64,000 nucleotides of DNA from Gammaproteobacteria bacterium (GCA_030832095.1 JAURJT010000060.1:1-64000); one strand, 5' to 3'; positions 27,882-37,252 are shown, numbered from the stretch's first letter. Numbers and translations are program-made. Notes: generated by a model from the letters alone, not told the origin.

Positions 27882-28841
27882 ATGCCCAATTACCGTGCCC
27901 CCCAGATTCACAGCTCTGAAATCACCCCTGAAGAGGTTTGGCAAAGCCGTCGCCACTGGATGAAAGCGGCGGGCGCCTCATTGTTGACGGGGGCGGCGGC
28001 GGGCTGGCCCTCTATTGGTGGCGCGGCGACCTTGCCTAGTCTTGATGCAACGGTCTCAAAACAGTTCTTCACCATGGAGCCCCGCACACCTGAAAAAGAC
28101 GCGGCGTCTTACAACAATTTTTACGAGTTCGGCTTGGACAAAGGTGATCCAGTTAAGCATGCGCATAGGCTGCAAACAAGCCCCTGGAAGCTTCGCATAG
28201 AGGGCGAGGTGGTCAGCCCCAAAACTTTAGATATCGACGACATTCGTAAACTCGCACCTCTTGAAGAGCGCACCTATCGCATGCGTTGCGTCGAAGGGTG
28301 GTCGATGGTGATCCCGTGGATTGGTTACTCAATGTCTGAGCTCTTAAAGCAAGTGCAACCAACAGGCAACGCAAAGTACGTTGAGTTTATTACCGATGTA
28401 CAGCCTAAAAATATGCCCGGTTTGAGCTCGCGCACCATTCAATGGCCGTACAACGAGGCCTTGCGTTTAGACGAGGCCATGCATCCTCTGACGATGTTGG
28501 TGTTGGGGATGTACGGCAAAGTCTTACCCAATCAAAACGGTGCACCAGTGCGCCTGATGGTGCCCTGGAAATACGGTTTCAAATCAGCCAAGTCCATCGT
28601 CACGATTCGTCTGACCGAGAAACAACCCGTGAGTAGCTGGATGAAAGCCCTGCCGAGCGAATATGGCTTTTATTCAAATGTGAACCCCGAGGTGTCACAC
28701 CCACGTTGGAGTCAGGCGACAGAGCGTCGCATTGGCGAAGATGGCGTGTTTGCGCCGAAGCGCAAAACGCTGATGTTCAATGGCTATGGCAACGAAGTGG
28801 CGTCGTTATACACAGGGATGGATCTGCGTAAAAATTATTGA
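27882..28841 (+). CDS. msrP: Periplasmic methionine-sulfoxide reductase, molybdenum subunit MsrP
   Basis: 319 residues. The leader carries a twin-arginine motif at Arg23-Arg24 ([14 protein letters not shown]), so it is exported folded with its cofactor. The sulfite-oxidase fold follows: [18 protein letters not shown], the molybdenum-ligand Cys136 in [14 protein letters not shown], and [14 protein letters not shown]. MsrP repairs oxidised methionines in periplasmic proteins using electrons from MsrQ, whose gene overlaps it by one base. Upstream are 251 bp with no gene found. Confidence 0.95.
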   Translation: MPNYRAPQIHSSEITPEEVWQSRRHWMKAAGASLLTGAAAGWPSIGGAATLPSLDATVSKQFFTMEPRTPEKDAASYNNFYEFGLDKGDPVKHAHRLQTSPWKLRIEGEVVSPKTLDIDDIRKLAPLEERTYRMRCVEGWSMVIPWIGYSMSELLKQVQPTGNAKYVEFITDVQPKNMPGLSSRTIQWPYNEALRLDEAMHPLTMLVLGMYGKVLPNQNGAPVRLMVPWKYGFKSAKSIVTIRLTEKQPVSSWMKALPSEYGFYSNVNPEVSHPRWSQATERRIGEDGVFAPKRKTLMFNGYGNEVASLYTGMDLRKNY

Positions 28842-29452
28842 TGATTCGCACAGTCTCTGCTCGCACGCTTGATCGCGCAAAAATCTTGCTCTTCGCTGCA
28901 GGTTTGTTTCCGCTGGCCCGTTGGATTTGGCTTGGGATGCAAAACGATTTGACAGCTAATCCGGTTGAGTTTTTGTCGCGCTCGTCGGGCACCTGGACTT
29001 TAGTGTGCCTGCTCGTGACGCTGTCTGTGTCGCCGCTAAGGCAGTGGCTGCAGCAACCAGCGTTGCTACGTTGGCGCAGAATGTGCGGTCTGTTTACTTT
29101 CTTTTACGCGAGCCTTCACGCGCTCGCGTGGGCTTGGTGGGATCAAAGCTTTGAGTGGGCACCGATGCTGTCTGACGTTTGGAAGCGACCCTTCATTATG
29201 GTCGGCATGGCTGCTTTTTTGACCATGTCGTTGTTGGCGATTACCTCAACCCACGGTTGGATGCGCAGGCTTGGGCGACGCTGGCAGCACTTGCATAGTT
29301 TGATTTATGCGATTGCCTTGCTTGGTTTGCTGCACTACTACTGGCACAAGTCCGGTAAAAATGATTTCACAACGGTGGCGATCTACGCCGCCGTGACGGC
29401 GCTGCTGTTGGGCTGGCGTTTGCTGCGTTTTCAAAAACGTCGAGCTCCTTAA
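28841..29452 (+). CDS. msrQ: Haem-binding membrane subunit MsrQ
   Basis: 203 residues from ATG 28841, which overlaps the msrP stop (TGATG). It has five to six membrane segments of the ferric-reductase-like fold, with conserved histidines in FFYASLHALAWAWW, ITSTHGWMRRLGRRWQHLHSLIY and LLHYYWHKSG as likely haem ligands. It passes electrons from the quinone pool or flavin reductase to MsrP. The gene ends shortly before the convergent amidase gene. Confidence 0.94.
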   Translation: MIRTVSARTLDRAKILLFAAGLFPLARWIWLGMQNDLTANPVEFLSRSSGTWTLVCLLVTLSVSPLRQWLQQPALLRWRRMCGLFTFFYASLHALAWAWWDQSFEWAPMLSDVWKRPFIMVGMAAFLTMSLLAITSTHGWMRRLGRRWQHLHSLIYAIALLGLLHYYWHKSGKNDFTTVAIYAAVTALLLGWRLLRFQKRRAP

Positions 29453-29471
29453 GCCCGTAGCCCGTAGCGCT

Positions 29472-30383
29472 CTAAAGCCCCGAGCCATTGGTGGGTAAGG
29501 CTCGTAATCTGGCTGCCGTTTGTGCGTCGGGTTTGCTGTTGACTAGCTCGGGCCGATAATGCATTTGAAACGCGGCAATCGTGTGTAGGGTGTTTGCGTC
29601 AAAGTAATTAGATTCGGGCACGCTATAGCCCACGCGTTTTAATTGCTTTTGAAACCAGCCTGCGTCGGGCGGGCCATTGCGTACGTATTCAGCTTGATAT
29701 TTTGCTGCTGCAGCCTCATCAAACCAGCGACCAACGCCGGCCTGCGCGAGTTTTTTCCAAGGAAACGCAGGCCCTGGATCTTGCTTGCGCAGCGGCGCGA
29801 CATCGCTATGACCTACGATATTTTCAGGTGCAACGCCATGACGCTTGGCAACTTCACGTGTCAGCGCGATCACTGCGTCGATTTGTGCGGGAGGAAACAA
29901 AGGGCCGGCATCACCGCTACTGTTGCGTGCCCAACCCGGATGCACAATTTCAATCCCGATTGACCGAGGGTTGATGAAGGTACGACCGTACCAGCTACTC
30001 TCGCCGGCGTGCCAGGCACTCAGGTTCTCATCAACCAACTTATACACGACCGGTTTGCTATCGTCAGACACAACGTAATGTGCACTGACCTCGCGGTTGG
30101 TTAGGGTCAGCAACGCGCTTGGCTTGGTTGACGCCGTATAGTGCAGCACGATGATGTCGATGCGGCTATTTTTGCCGTTGGCCTTGAGTGTCTCATCTAG
30201 CTGGTAAGCGCCGCCACTTTTTTGCGACGCACAGCCTGCTAACGCCAGCAACAGCAAAACGACTAACAGCGACCGACAGCGAGCGAACGTTGCAAAAGCC
30301 TGCTCTCGTATGAGAGTAAAGAGAGTCTTTTGTGGCTGGAGCCGAGCGTCTATTTGATATTGCGGTAAAACAAACTCAGTCAT
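29472..30383 (-). CDS. N-acetylmuramoyl-L-alanine amidase, AmiD-like lipoprotein
   Basis: 303 residues. A lipobox LLALAGC (lipidated Cys ~51) follows an unusually long 35-residue pre-hydrophobic stretch; no other in-frame start was found. The Amidase_2 domain has zinc histidines in IIVLHYTAS and ENIVGHSDVAP, and the KQDPGPAFPWKKL active-site segment. A C-terminal peptidoglycan-binding domain (~230-300) completes the AmiD plan. It should cut stem peptides from muramyl residues at the outer membrane, mainly in wall recycling. Its start codon lies inside a 16-bp tandem array. Confidence 0.88.
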   Translation of the reverse strand: MTEFVLPQYQIDARLQPQKTLFTLIREQAFATFARCRSLLVVLLLLALAGCASQKSGGAYQLDETLKANGKNSRIDIIVLHYTASTKPSALLTLTNREVSAHYVVSDDSKPVVYKLVDENLSAWHAGESSWYGRTFINPRSIGIEIVHPGWARNSSGDAGPLFPPAQIDAVIALTREVAKRHGVAPENIVGHSDVAPLRKQDPGPAFPWKKLAQAGVGRWFDEAAAAKYQAEYVRNGPPDAGWFQKQLKRVGYSVPESNYFDANTLHTIAAFQMHYRPELVNSKPDAQTAARLRALPTNGSGL

Positions 30384-30512
30384 TAAATATCTCAGTCGTT
30401 GAAAATTGTAGTCGTTAAAAATCTCAATCGTTAAAAATTTTAGTTGTTAAAAATATTAGTCGTTAAAATCTCAGCCGTTAAAATTTCAGCGGTTAAAAAT
30501 TTTAGTCATTCG
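30374..30512. repeat. Nine-copy 16-bp tandem array over the amidase start
   Basis: Nine units, counted by the CGTT core at 30381 (CATT), 30397, 30413, 30429, 30445 (TGTT), 30461, 30476, 30491 (GGTT) and 30507 (CATT): spacing 16 bp with two steps of 15. The approximate consensus on the plus strand is TCAGTCGTTAAAAATT. On the minus strand the ATG start of the amidase is the unit in which ACG has become ATG. The array fills the spacer between the RsmI-like gene and the amidase. Confidence 0.9.
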
Positions 30513-30544
30513 CGCTTAGTCGCCCGCCCGCGCAGAAGATGACG

Positions 30545-31279
30545 CTACGCAGCTTGAAACAAAAACAGAGTCGGATGCTTGTCGAGCTCGGGCTTGGGTT
30601 GGGATTTCCATTGTGTGACTGTGAGCGTACGTATCCATTCATCTTTGGTGGTGAGTGAGCGTGCGACACACAGCCGAGTGTTGCCCTTGAGATGTTCAAG
30701 CAAGCTGCTGAACATCGCCAGGTTGCGGTAGGGCGTTTCGATCAGCAATTGAGTTTGCTTTTGTTTGCTTGAGGTTTGTTCCCAAACTTGTAGCTGCCGG
30801 CTGCGGTCGGTGGCATCGACTGGCGCATAGCCATGAAACACAAACCGTTGACCGTCAAGCCCGCTTGCCATCAAGCCCAAGAGGATCGATGACGGCCCCA
30901 CCCAAGGTTTGACCGTGACGCCCCAGTTGTGTGCGATGGTGACTGCACGCGCACCTGGGTCAGCGACCGCTGGGCAGCCCGCCTCAGAGACAAGACCAAT
31001 ATCGAGACCTGCGCGCAGGGGCTGCAGCCAGCTTTGCAAATGCGCGTCATCGACGCGTGGGCTTAATTCATGAATGGTGATCTCTTGCAGGGGTCGAGCG
31101 AGCGCCACCAGCTTTAAAAATGCGCGGGCAGTTTTAGCGTTTTCTGCGATATAGCAGCTCAGTAAGCCTGCCTGCGCTTGCGCAGCTGCAGGTAGCCACT
31201 GCTCGATCGGAGCTAGCCCCAAGCCCACGGGTATGAGATGCAGGGTGCCGCGTGCGGGAGAAGACGATGGTGTTGTCAT
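30545..31279 (-). CDS. RsmI-like SAM-dependent tetrapyrrole-methylase-family methyltransferase
   Basis: 244 residues, shorter than RsmI (~286). The TP_methylase fold is visible: GTLHLIPVGLG at the start, IGLVSEAGCPAVADPGARAV (SAM-binding loop) and the VGPSSILLGLMASGLDGQRFVFHGY block like RsmI's SSPLLAL-type stretch. LIETPYRN and a CVARSLTTKDEWIRT segment follow. RsmI methylates the 2'-O of C1402 in 16S rRNA; this shorter paralogue may or may not have that role. It overlaps maf by 4 bp. Confidence 0.8.
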   Translation of the reverse strand: MTTPSSSPARGTLHLIPVGLGLAPIEQWLPAAAQAQAGLLSCYIAENAKTARAFLKLVALARPLQEITIHELSPRVDDAHLQSWLQPLRAGLDIGLVSEAGCPAVADPGARAVTIAHNWGVTVKPWVGPSSILLGLMASGLDGQRFVFHGYAPVDATDRSRQLQVWEQTSSKQKQTQLLIETPYRNLAMFSSLLEHLKGNTRLCVARSLTTKDEWIRTLTVTQWKSQPKPELDKHPTLFLFQAA

Positions 31280-31890
31280 TGAATGTGTTCATCTAGTGGA
31301 TCGAGCCCAACCTGGGCGAGCATTTTAGTCAACTCGATGAGCGGTAGCCCAATGATTGAAGTTGGGTCGCTACTATGCATGCTTTGCATCAGCGCAATAC
31401 CCAGGCACTCGGCTTTGGCGCTGCCTGCCGTGTCAAAGGGTTGATCGATGGCAATGTAGCGCGCGATTGCAGCCTCAGTGAGGTGGCGAAAGACACAATG
31501 GGTTGGCACAACCGTGCTTTGCACGTGCGAGCCTAGCACCACGGCCATCGCGCTAAAAAAAGTGACTGTCTGGCCCGACAACTCCCGCAATTGCGCGTGC
31601 GCAGCCACAGCATGACCGGGTTTGCCTAAGGGGCGGTCGTGAAGCGAGGCGACTTGATCGGCCCCAATCACGACATGCATGGGATAAGCCTGAGCGATAT
31701 GCCGCGCTTTGGCAAGCGCCAGTCGCAAGGCCAGCTGCTCGGGCGGCTCACCTGGAAAAGGCGTCTCATCAACATCCGGCGAGACAGACAGGAAAGGAAT
31801 TTTTAGCCTAGAGAGAAGTTCTTGGCGGTATTTGGAGCTTGAGGCAAGGATTAAACGAGGGGTCACGAGGAGACTTTGAACTTTAGCCAA
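31276..31890 (-). CDS. Maf-family nucleotide pyrophosphatase
   Basis: 204 residues. The family opening RLILASSSKYRQELL with the SSS.YR motif, the catalytic-region PDVDETPFPGEPPEQLALRLALAKA, VIGADQVASL and the C-terminal IIGLPLIEL are present. The YceF-like set (7-methyl-GTP pyrophosphatase) is the best match over the dTTP-type. The start is ambiguous: TTG at 31890 (used here) or GTG at 31866; neither has a good ribosome site, and the region is part of a tandem duplication. It overlaps the RsmI-like gene by 4 bp. Confidence 0.88.
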   Translation of the reverse strand: MAKVQSLLVTPRLILASSSKYRQELLSRLKIPFLSVSPDVDETPFPGEPPEQLALRLALAKARHIAQAYPMHVVIGADQVASLHDRPLGKPGHAVAAHAQLRELSGQTVTFFSAMAVVLGSHVQSTVVPTHCVFRHLTEAAIARYIAIDQPFDTAGSAKAECLGIALMQSMHSSDPTSIIGLPLIELTKMLAQVGLDPLDEHIQ

Positions 31891-31913
31891 GGATTAAACG
31901 AGGGGTTACGAGG
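31845..31913. repeat. Near-perfect 26-bp direct repeat around the maf start
   Basis: Copies at 31845-31870 and 31888-31913 differ at one base (C/T) and are offset by 43 bp. Weaker similarity continues to their left, so this looks like a decayed tandem duplication of about 43 bp covering the maf 5' end. The GTG of the inner copy reads GTA in the outer copy. Confidence 0.8.
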
Positions 31914-32063
31914 GCAGGGTGGTGTGGTTCTGTCTATTGACGTTAAGGGGGTAAACACGCTATTATCTCTTGCTTTGCTGCTTCTGTAGCCGCACAAAAG
32001 CTCACTTAGTTACACCGCGCTGCTGTTCTGTTTTAAAGCATAAAAGGCGGCAAGGATAAGAGG

Positions 32064-32672
32064 ATGTCAAAAGATCTTAGTCCAGGCTTTAGGTTAGGGG
32101 TACCGCCTGTCGTTGACGTGTTCGAGTTTGCGCGCCGCGGTCAGTTGATAGAGGGGGTATTTTCGGTTAATCGGCTAGATCGCTTGCTTGAAGATGTGCC
32201 AGAACAGCCCATTGCAGAGTTGGTCGCTCTTGAGCAACCCCCGCAACACCCCGGATTGGTAAAATATTCGCTTCAGGGGCGGCGCAGTAAGGTCGGTAAA
32301 TTGCAGTTGGTAGTAAAGATTCAGGCTTTGCTGTTGCTTGAGTGCCAAAGATGCCTGGGGGATTTGATGTTCCCGGTTGATCGGCAAACCGTATTTGAAT
32401 TAGTGGTGCGCGAGTCTGACCTCGATCACGGTGATCTTGAGGATACCGATTTAGATGCACCTGAAAAGATAATGGGATCTCCAACATTCAATTTGTTAGA
32501 GCTTGTTGAAGACGAGATGATTTTAGAAGTGCCCTATGTGCCCAGGCATGAGATATGTCCTGAGTCCTTAGGTGAGGTAGGAACTGAGGCGCAAGCTGCA
32601 GATTCTGCCACAGAGATGCAGCGCCCCTCGCCATTTGCAGTATTGGGGCAGCTTAAGATTAAAAGTCAGTAG
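32064..32672 (+). CDS. yceD: YceD/DUF177 family protein
   Basis: 202 residues. It has the DUF177 pattern: a CQRCLGDLMFPV motif in the middle, an acidic stretch (residues ~110-135), then LNLLELVEDEMILEVPYVPRHE near the C-terminus. YceD homologues are linked to 23S rRNA accumulation and are almost always encoded before rpmF, as here (49-bp gap). It precedes the fatty-acid synthesis genes, tying ribosome and membrane synthesis in one region. Confidence 0.93.
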   Translation: MSKDLSPGFRLGVPPVVDVFEFARRGQLIEGVFSVNRLDRLLEDVPEQPIAELVALEQPPQHPGLVKYSLQGRRSKVGKLQLVVKIQALLLLECQRCLGDLMFPVDRQTVFELVVRESDLDHGDLEDTDLDAPEKIMGSPTFNLLELVEDEMILEVPYVPRHEICPESLGEVGTEAQAADSATEMQRPSPFAVLGQLKIKSQ

Positions 32673-32721
32673 TTATTATTGAGATGGTTGGCGTACAATT
32701 CGCCGATCCACAGGAGTTGTC

Positions 32722-32904
32722 ATGGCTGTTCAGCAAAATAAAAAATCCCCATCAAAGCGCGGTATGCACCGTTCGCATGATTTTTTGGTTAATCCGTCTA
32801 CTGCGGTCGAGCCCAATACTGGCGAGCAGCATCTGCGTCACCACATCAGCCCAACCGGGGTGTATCGTGGCCGTAAGATCCTCAAGACCAAGACTGACGA
32901 ATAA
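32722..32904 (+). CDS. rpmF: 50S ribosomal protein L32
   Basis: 60 residues: [20 protein letters not shown] followed by a short basic C-terminus. The opening [20 protein letters not shown] block is diagnostic of L32. There are no cysteines, so this is the zinc-independent form usual in proteobacteria. An AGGAG ribosome site lies 5-8 bases before the ATG. A TACAAT at 32693-32698 could be a -10 element, allowing expression separate from yceD. Confidence 0.97.
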   Translation: MAVQQNKKSPSKRGMHRSHDFLVNPSTAVEPNTGEQHLRHHISPTGVYRGRKILKTKTDE

Positions 32905-32961
32905 AGCGGGTTGACGGGCTACTGGCCCCCGCGCTCGCCGCTGCATCCTCACGTGTCTGCC

Positions 32962-34023
32962 GTGATTCGTATCGCGATTGATTGCATGGGTGGTGACTCG
33001 GGACTTCCAGTCACAATCCCTGCTGCATTCGCTTTTGCCCAACGCTTTTCAGATACCCATCTACTGCTGGTTGGGCTATCAGAGCCAATCAAACAGGCAG
33101 TGGCTGAACACGCTAAACAATATCCAGACGTGTCGCCAGACCGCATGACGATTGTGGCGGCGACTGAGGTCGTCCATATGGATGACTCTGTTGAAATCGC
33201 GTTGCGACGAAAAAAAGATTCGTCAATGCGGGTTGCTGCGCAAACAGTCAAAGATAACAAGGCTGATGCCTGTGTCTCGGCGGGCAACACCGGTGCCTGG
33301 ATGGGCATTTCAAAATATGTCTTAAAAACACTGGATGGTATCGAACGACCAGCGATTGCGTCTGTCTTACCGAATCAACTTGGTGGCACGACCATCATGC
33401 TAGATCTAGGGGCCAATGTCGATTGCTCGGCCCAGCATTTACTGCAGTTTGCCATCATGGGTACCGCGTTTGCCCAGGTCGGTAAGCAAAACCCTAACCC
33501 TTCAATTGGCTTGCTCAATATTGGTGAAGAGGCGATTAAAGGCAACGAGGTTGTGAAGCAGGCGGGCGAATTGCTGCGCAACAGTTCGTTGAATTTTTAT
33601 GGCAATGTCGAGGGCGATGATATTTTTAAAGGTACCGTCGACGTTGTCGTGTGCGATGGCTTTGTGGGTAACGTGGCCCTAAAAACAGCCGAAGGTGTTG
33701 TGCGCATGATGTCGCAGATGTTGCGCGAAGCCTTTACCCGCAGCCTAGGTGCGAAGGTGCTCGGTTTAGTAGCCTTACCCGTGCTCAGGCGGTTTCGGGC
33801 GCAGGCGGATAATCGGCGCTATAACGGCGCTGCGTTGCTTGGTCTGCGTGGTGTCGTGATTAAAAGCCATGGCTCGGCTGATGCGATTGCCTTTGGTTTT
33901 GCACTAGACTGCGCCCGCGCCTCGGTGGCAAATCACTTACTATCGCGCACGACGGCGGCGATTGCGCAATTGACGCAAACTCAATCCCTCGCCGCGACCG
34001 ACGGTACCGGAGACCTCGCATGA
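32962..34023 (+). CDS. plsX: Phosphate acyltransferase PlsX
   Basis: About 353 residues from the GTG at 32962; the frame also has a TTG at 32911 and a GTG at 32953, but [20 protein letters not shown] is the normal start. It makes acyl-phosphate from acyl-ACP, the first step of phospholipid synthesis through PlsY. Family blocks: [16 protein letters not shown] stretch ([14 protein letters not shown]), [51 protein letters not shown] and [14 protein letters not shown]. It overlaps fabH by 4 bp. Confidence 0.94.
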   Translation: MIRIAIDCMGGDSGLPVTIPAAFAFAQRFSDTHLLLVGLSEPIKQAVAEHAKQYPDVSPDRMTIVAATEVVHMDDSVEIALRRKKDSSMRVAAQTVKDNKADACVSAGNTGAWMGISKYVLKTLDGIERPAIASVLPNQLGGTTIMLDLGANVDCSAQHLLQFAIMGTAFAQVGKQNPNPSIGLLNIGEEAIKGNEVVKQAGELLRNSSLNFYGNVEGDDIFKGTVDVVVCDGFVGNVALKTAEGVVRMMSQMLREAFTRSLGAKVLGLVALPVLRRFRAQADNRRYNGAALLGLRGVVIKSHGSADAIAFGFALDCARASVANHLLSRTTAAIAQLTQTQSLAATDGTGDLA

Positions 34024-35006
34024 CACAGGCATTGCCCTATGCGCGAATCATAGGTTCAGGTAGTTTTTTACCTCCGCGCTGCGTCAGTAACGACGAATTG
34101 GCTGCCGATCTTGCGTCACGAAACATCGAAACCTCTGATCAGTGGATCTTCGAACGCACTGGGATTCGACAGCGTTACCTTGCCGAGCGCGGTGTCAAGA
34201 CCAGCACCCTGGCGACTGAAGCCGCACGTCGCGCGCTTGCCGATGCGCAGGTCGACGCTAGCGAAGTTGATCTGATCATTTTGGCAACTTCAACCCCAGA
34301 TTTTGTGTTTCCAAGTACCGCCTGTTTAGTGCAGGCCAACTTAGGCAACAAAGGGTCGGCCGCTTTTGATGTGCAGGCTGTCTGTAGTGGCTTTGTGTAT
34401 GCGCTGACCACGGCCGAGGCTTTTATCCGTGCCGGTCGGGCTCGCTGTGCCTTAGTGATTGGCGCTGAGGTATTTTCAAGCATCCTCGATTGGAACGATC
34501 GCGGTACCTGTGTGTTGTTTGGTGATGGCGCCGGCGCAGTGGTTGTCAAAGCCAGTACCGAACCCGGGATTTTGTCGGCCGAATTACATGCAGATGGTAG
34601 TCAGATGGGCATTTTGGCGGCTGCTGGTAACGTTGCTTACGGCGCGGTGACGGGTGATCCGTTTTTGCGTATGGATGGTCAGGCAGTCTTTAAACAGGCA
34701 GTCACGGTGCTTGACCGTTCTGCGCGTGAGGTTGTTGCTCAGGCCGGTCTGCAATTGTCTGAAGTGGATTGGTTGATTCCGCATCAGGCGAATTCGCGTA
34801 TTTTGACCTTTTTGGCGCGCAAGCTAGATATCCCGCTTGAAAAAGTGGTGATGACCGTGGATCAGCATGCCAATACGTCGGCGGCAAGTATCCCTTTGGC
34901 GCTTGACGTCGCGCGGCGTGATGGGCGTATTCGGCCCGGTCAGTTGGTACTGTTGCAAGGCGTTGGGGGCGGCTTCACTTGGGGCTCTGTTCTCGTCAAA
35001 ATGTAA
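34020..35006 (+). CDS. fabH: Beta-ketoacyl-ACP synthase III
   Basis: 328 residues. FabH condenses acetyl-CoA with malonyl-ACP to start fatty-acid synthesis. The triad is present: Cys in [12 protein letters not shown], His in [11 protein letters not shown] and Asn in [11 protein letters not shown]. The C-terminal [17 protein letters not shown] is typical. It overlaps plsX by 4 bp and is followed by a 98-bp spacer made largely of heptamer repeats before fabD. Confidence 0.97.
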   Translation: MTQALPYARIIGSGSFLPPRCVSNDELAADLASRNIETSDQWIFERTGIRQRYLAERGVKTSTLATEAARRALADAQVDASEVDLIILATSTPDFVFPSTACLVQANLGNKGSAAFDVQAVCSGFVYALTTAEAFIRAGRARCALVIGAEVFSSILDWNDRGTCVLFGDGAGAVVVKASTEPGILSAELHADGSQMGILAAAGNVAYGAVTGDPFLRMDGQAVFKQAVTVLDRSAREVVAQAGLQLSEVDWLIPHQANSRILTFLARKLDIPLEKVVMTVDQHANTSAASIPLALDVARRDGRIRPGQLVLLQGVGGGFTWGSVLVKM

Positions 35007-35034
35007 AGCCGAAGCACTCGATACAGAACCGTCG

Positions 35035-35089
35035 AATACAGAACACAGAATACAGAACACAGAACACATAACACATAACACTAAACACT
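35035..35089. repeat. Heptamer tandem repeats between fabH and fabD
   Basis: Eight units of about 7 bp: aatacag, aacacag, aatacag, aacacag, aacacat, aacacat, aacact, aaacact. The first four form a perfect 14-bp duplication (35035-35048 and 35049-35062). The array ends 15 bp before the fabD start and is almost free of G, so the mRNA leader here should be unstructured. Confidence 0.85.
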
Positions 35090-35104
35090 CAATTACTAAA
35101 CGCT

Positions 35105-36040
35105 ATGAAATTTGCTTTCGTTTTTCCGGGCCAAGGCTCGCAGTCGGTTGGGATGATGGATGTCTGGTCAGGTCATCCTGCCGCGATGCAGGTGATTGCA
35201 CAGGCTAATGCAGCGCTGGGTGAAGACCTCGGTGCCTTGATGGCGCAAGGTCCGGCCGAGCAATTAAGCCTCACGACAAATACGCAACCAGCGATGTTGA
35301 CGGCCGGTGTGGCCATGTATGAGGCTTGGTGTGCGGCAGGCGGCCCCAAAGCCAGCCTGATGGCAGGGCATAGCTTGGGTGAATACGCCGCACTGACGGC
35401 GGCGGGGGCGTTGGCCCTGGCAGACGCCGTGCGCGTGGTGCGAATCCGCGCCGATGCGATGCAGGCTGCTGTACCGGTCGGTACAGGCGCCATGGCTGCA
35501 GTGTTGGGTCTTGACGATCATTTGGTCAAACAAGCGTGCCTTGACGCAGCAGAAGGTGAGGTCGTCGAAGCCGTTAACTTTAATGCGCCCTCACAAGTCG
35601 TGATTGCGGGTCATGCAACGGCGGTGCAGCGTGCAATCGTCACTGCAAAGGCTGCGGGTGCCAAGCGTGCCATGCTCTTGCCAGTGTCTGCCCCTTTTCA
35701 TTCAAGCTTGCTCAAGCCTGCCGCAGACGTATTAGCCGGCGCATTGGCCAAGATCAACGTGTCGACTCCTGCGATTCCGGTGGTGAACAACGTGGATGTG
35801 GCGATCGAGCAGTCGCCCGACGCGATTCGCGACGCCTTGGTGCGGCAAGCCTGGCATGCCGTGCGCTGGGTTGAGGTGATACAGGCCATGAAAGCGCAAG
35901 GGATTACCCATATTATTGAGTGCGGGCCCGGTAAAGTCTTAGCAGGCATGGTCAAACGTATTGATCCTGAGCTTGTTGCGCTGTCGATGACAGACCCCGA
36001 ATCAATGCAAGCCGCGCTTGACGCGCTGGCAGCGGCCTAA
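35105..36040 (+). CDS. fabD: Malonyl-CoA–ACP transacylase
   Basis: 311 residues. It loads malonate onto ACP. FVFPGQGSQSVGM at the start, the nucleophile Ser in AGHSLGEYAAL, the Arg-containing VRIRADAMQAA block, the His in LPVSAPFHSSLL and the GPGKVLAGMVKR segment are in place. No recognisable Shine–Dalgarno sequence precedes the ATG, which follows the heptamer array. The gene is 10 bp before fabG. Confidence 0.97.
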   Translation: MKFAFVFPGQGSQSVGMMDVWSGHPAAMQVIAQANAALGEDLGALMAQGPAEQLSLTTNTQPAMLTAGVAMYEAWCAAGGPKASLMAGHSLGEYAALTAAGALALADAVRVVRIRADAMQAAVPVGTGAMAAVLGLDDHLVKQACLDAAEGEVVEAVNFNAPSQVVIAGHATAVQRAIVTAKAAGAKRAMLLPVSAPFHSSLLKPAADVLAGALAKINVSTPAIPVVNNVDVAIEQSPDAIRDALVRQAWHAVRWVEVIQAMKAQGITHIIECGPGKVLAGMVKRIDPELVALSMTDPESMQAALDALAAA

Positions 36041-36050
36041 GGATATTGCC

Positions 36051-36785
36051 ATGGATCTAAAAGATAAAGTCGCCTTAGTGACAGGTGCTTCACGCGGGAT
36101 TGGCAGGGCGATCGCCCTAGAACTCGCTGCGCGCGGCGCGATCGTGGTGGGTACTGCAACGACCGAAGCAGGCGCTGCAGGCATCACAGAGGCGCTGGCA
36201 GCTCAGGGCGGGCGGGGTGTTGTGCTCAACGTCACTGACGCTGCGGCCTGCGATGCGGTAACTGACGCTCTGGCCAAAGAGTCGGGCGGGCCCCATATTT
36301 TGGTCAATAACGCCGGCATTACCCGCGATAATCTTTCAATGCGCATGAAAGACGACGAATGGGATGCTGTGCTGCAAACCAATCTGACCTCGGTGTTTCG
36401 GCTGTCGCGCGCCGTGATGCGTGGCATGATGAAGGCACGTTGGGGCCGCATCATCAATATTACTTCGGTGGTTGGCTCAATGGGCAACCCTGGGCAAGCC
36501 AATTATGCTGCAGCAAAGGCCGGGGTCGCCGGCATGAGTCGCGCGCTGGCCCGAGAGCTCGGCAGCCGAGGTGTGACCGTCAACTGTATCGCTCCTGGTT
36601 TTATCGCCACAGACATGACGAGCGGCCTCGATGAAGGTCAAACGACAGCACTTTTAACTCAAATTCCCCTTGGACGCCTTGGGTCTGCGGCAGATATTGC
36701 TCATGCTGCAGCCTTTTTGGCGTCTCCCCAAGCCGGTTACATTACAGGCACGACACTCCATGTGAATGGCGGCATGTACATGTAA
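36051..36785 (+). CDS. fabG: 3-oxoacyl-ACP reductase
   Basis: 244 residues from ATG 36051; an 11-codon longer frame is rejected because TAAGGA at 36038-36043 sits before this ATG and MDLKDKVALVTGASRGIG is the normal start. NADPH motif TGASRGIG, VNNAGITRDN, and the Ser-Tyr-Lys triad in NITSVVGSMGNPGQANYAAAK are visible, with VNCIAPGFIATDMT and the C-terminal GTTLHVNGGMYM. It reduces 3-oxoacyl-ACP. Part of the fabD–fabG–acpP–fabF run. Confidence 0.97.
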   Translation: MDLKDKVALVTGASRGIGRAIALELAARGAIVVGTATTEAGAAGITEALAAQGGRGVVLNVTDAAACDAVTDALAKESGGPHILVNNAGITRDNLSMRMKDDEWDAVLQTNLTSVFRLSRAVMRGMMKARWGRIINITSVVGSMGNPGQANYAAAKAGVAGMSRALARELGSRGVTVNCIAPGFIATDMTSGLDEGQTTALLTQIPLGRLGSAADIAHAAAFLASPQAGYITGTTLHVNGGMYM

Positions 36786-36809
36786 CAGGTTTTTTTTCTG
36801 CCGGTTCGC

Positions 36810-36815
36810 TATAAT
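36810..36815 (+). promoter_or_regulatory. Candidate -10 element of acpP
   Basis: A consensus TATAAT lies 31 bp before the acpP ATG in the fabG–acpP gap. The -35 position is weak, being part of a T-run. acpP is usually transcribed strongly from its own promoter in addition to the fab operon promoter, which fits. Confidence 0.45.
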
Positions 36816-36846
36816 TCGGCGATCTTTTCCCCCTTTGGAGATATGA

Positions 36847-37083
<237 letters not shown>

Positions 37084-37099
37084 TAGGCTGCTGTCGGTC

Positions 37100-37126
37100 T
37101 TTGTGAATGGCGTGAGCTTTCACAAA
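37100..37126 (+). terminator. Hairpin after acpP
   Basis: An 8-bp stem (tttgtgaa / ttcacaaa) with an 11-nt loop begins 17 bp after the acpP stop. There is no T-run, so it is more likely a processing or partial-termination signal that leaves acpP message in excess over fabF. Confidence 0.4.
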
Positions 37127-37252
37127 CATTGCGCAGGGTAGGGTCAGTTAGGCGGTTAAGAAGTCTGGTGCAAACGCGACGCGGGTCTTGCGACTCTTTG
37201 TTGTGCTGCTCCATACGGCTTGGCCGCCGTTATCACATATAAGGAGTGATCC

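Noticed and set aside
30374..30512. CRISPR array
   Set aside because: Units are 15-16 bp and contiguous without spacers, and no cas gene is present.
32722..32904. L32 lacking zinc cysteines as a stress paralogue
   Set aside because: Cysteine-free L32 is the ordinary form in proteobacteria.
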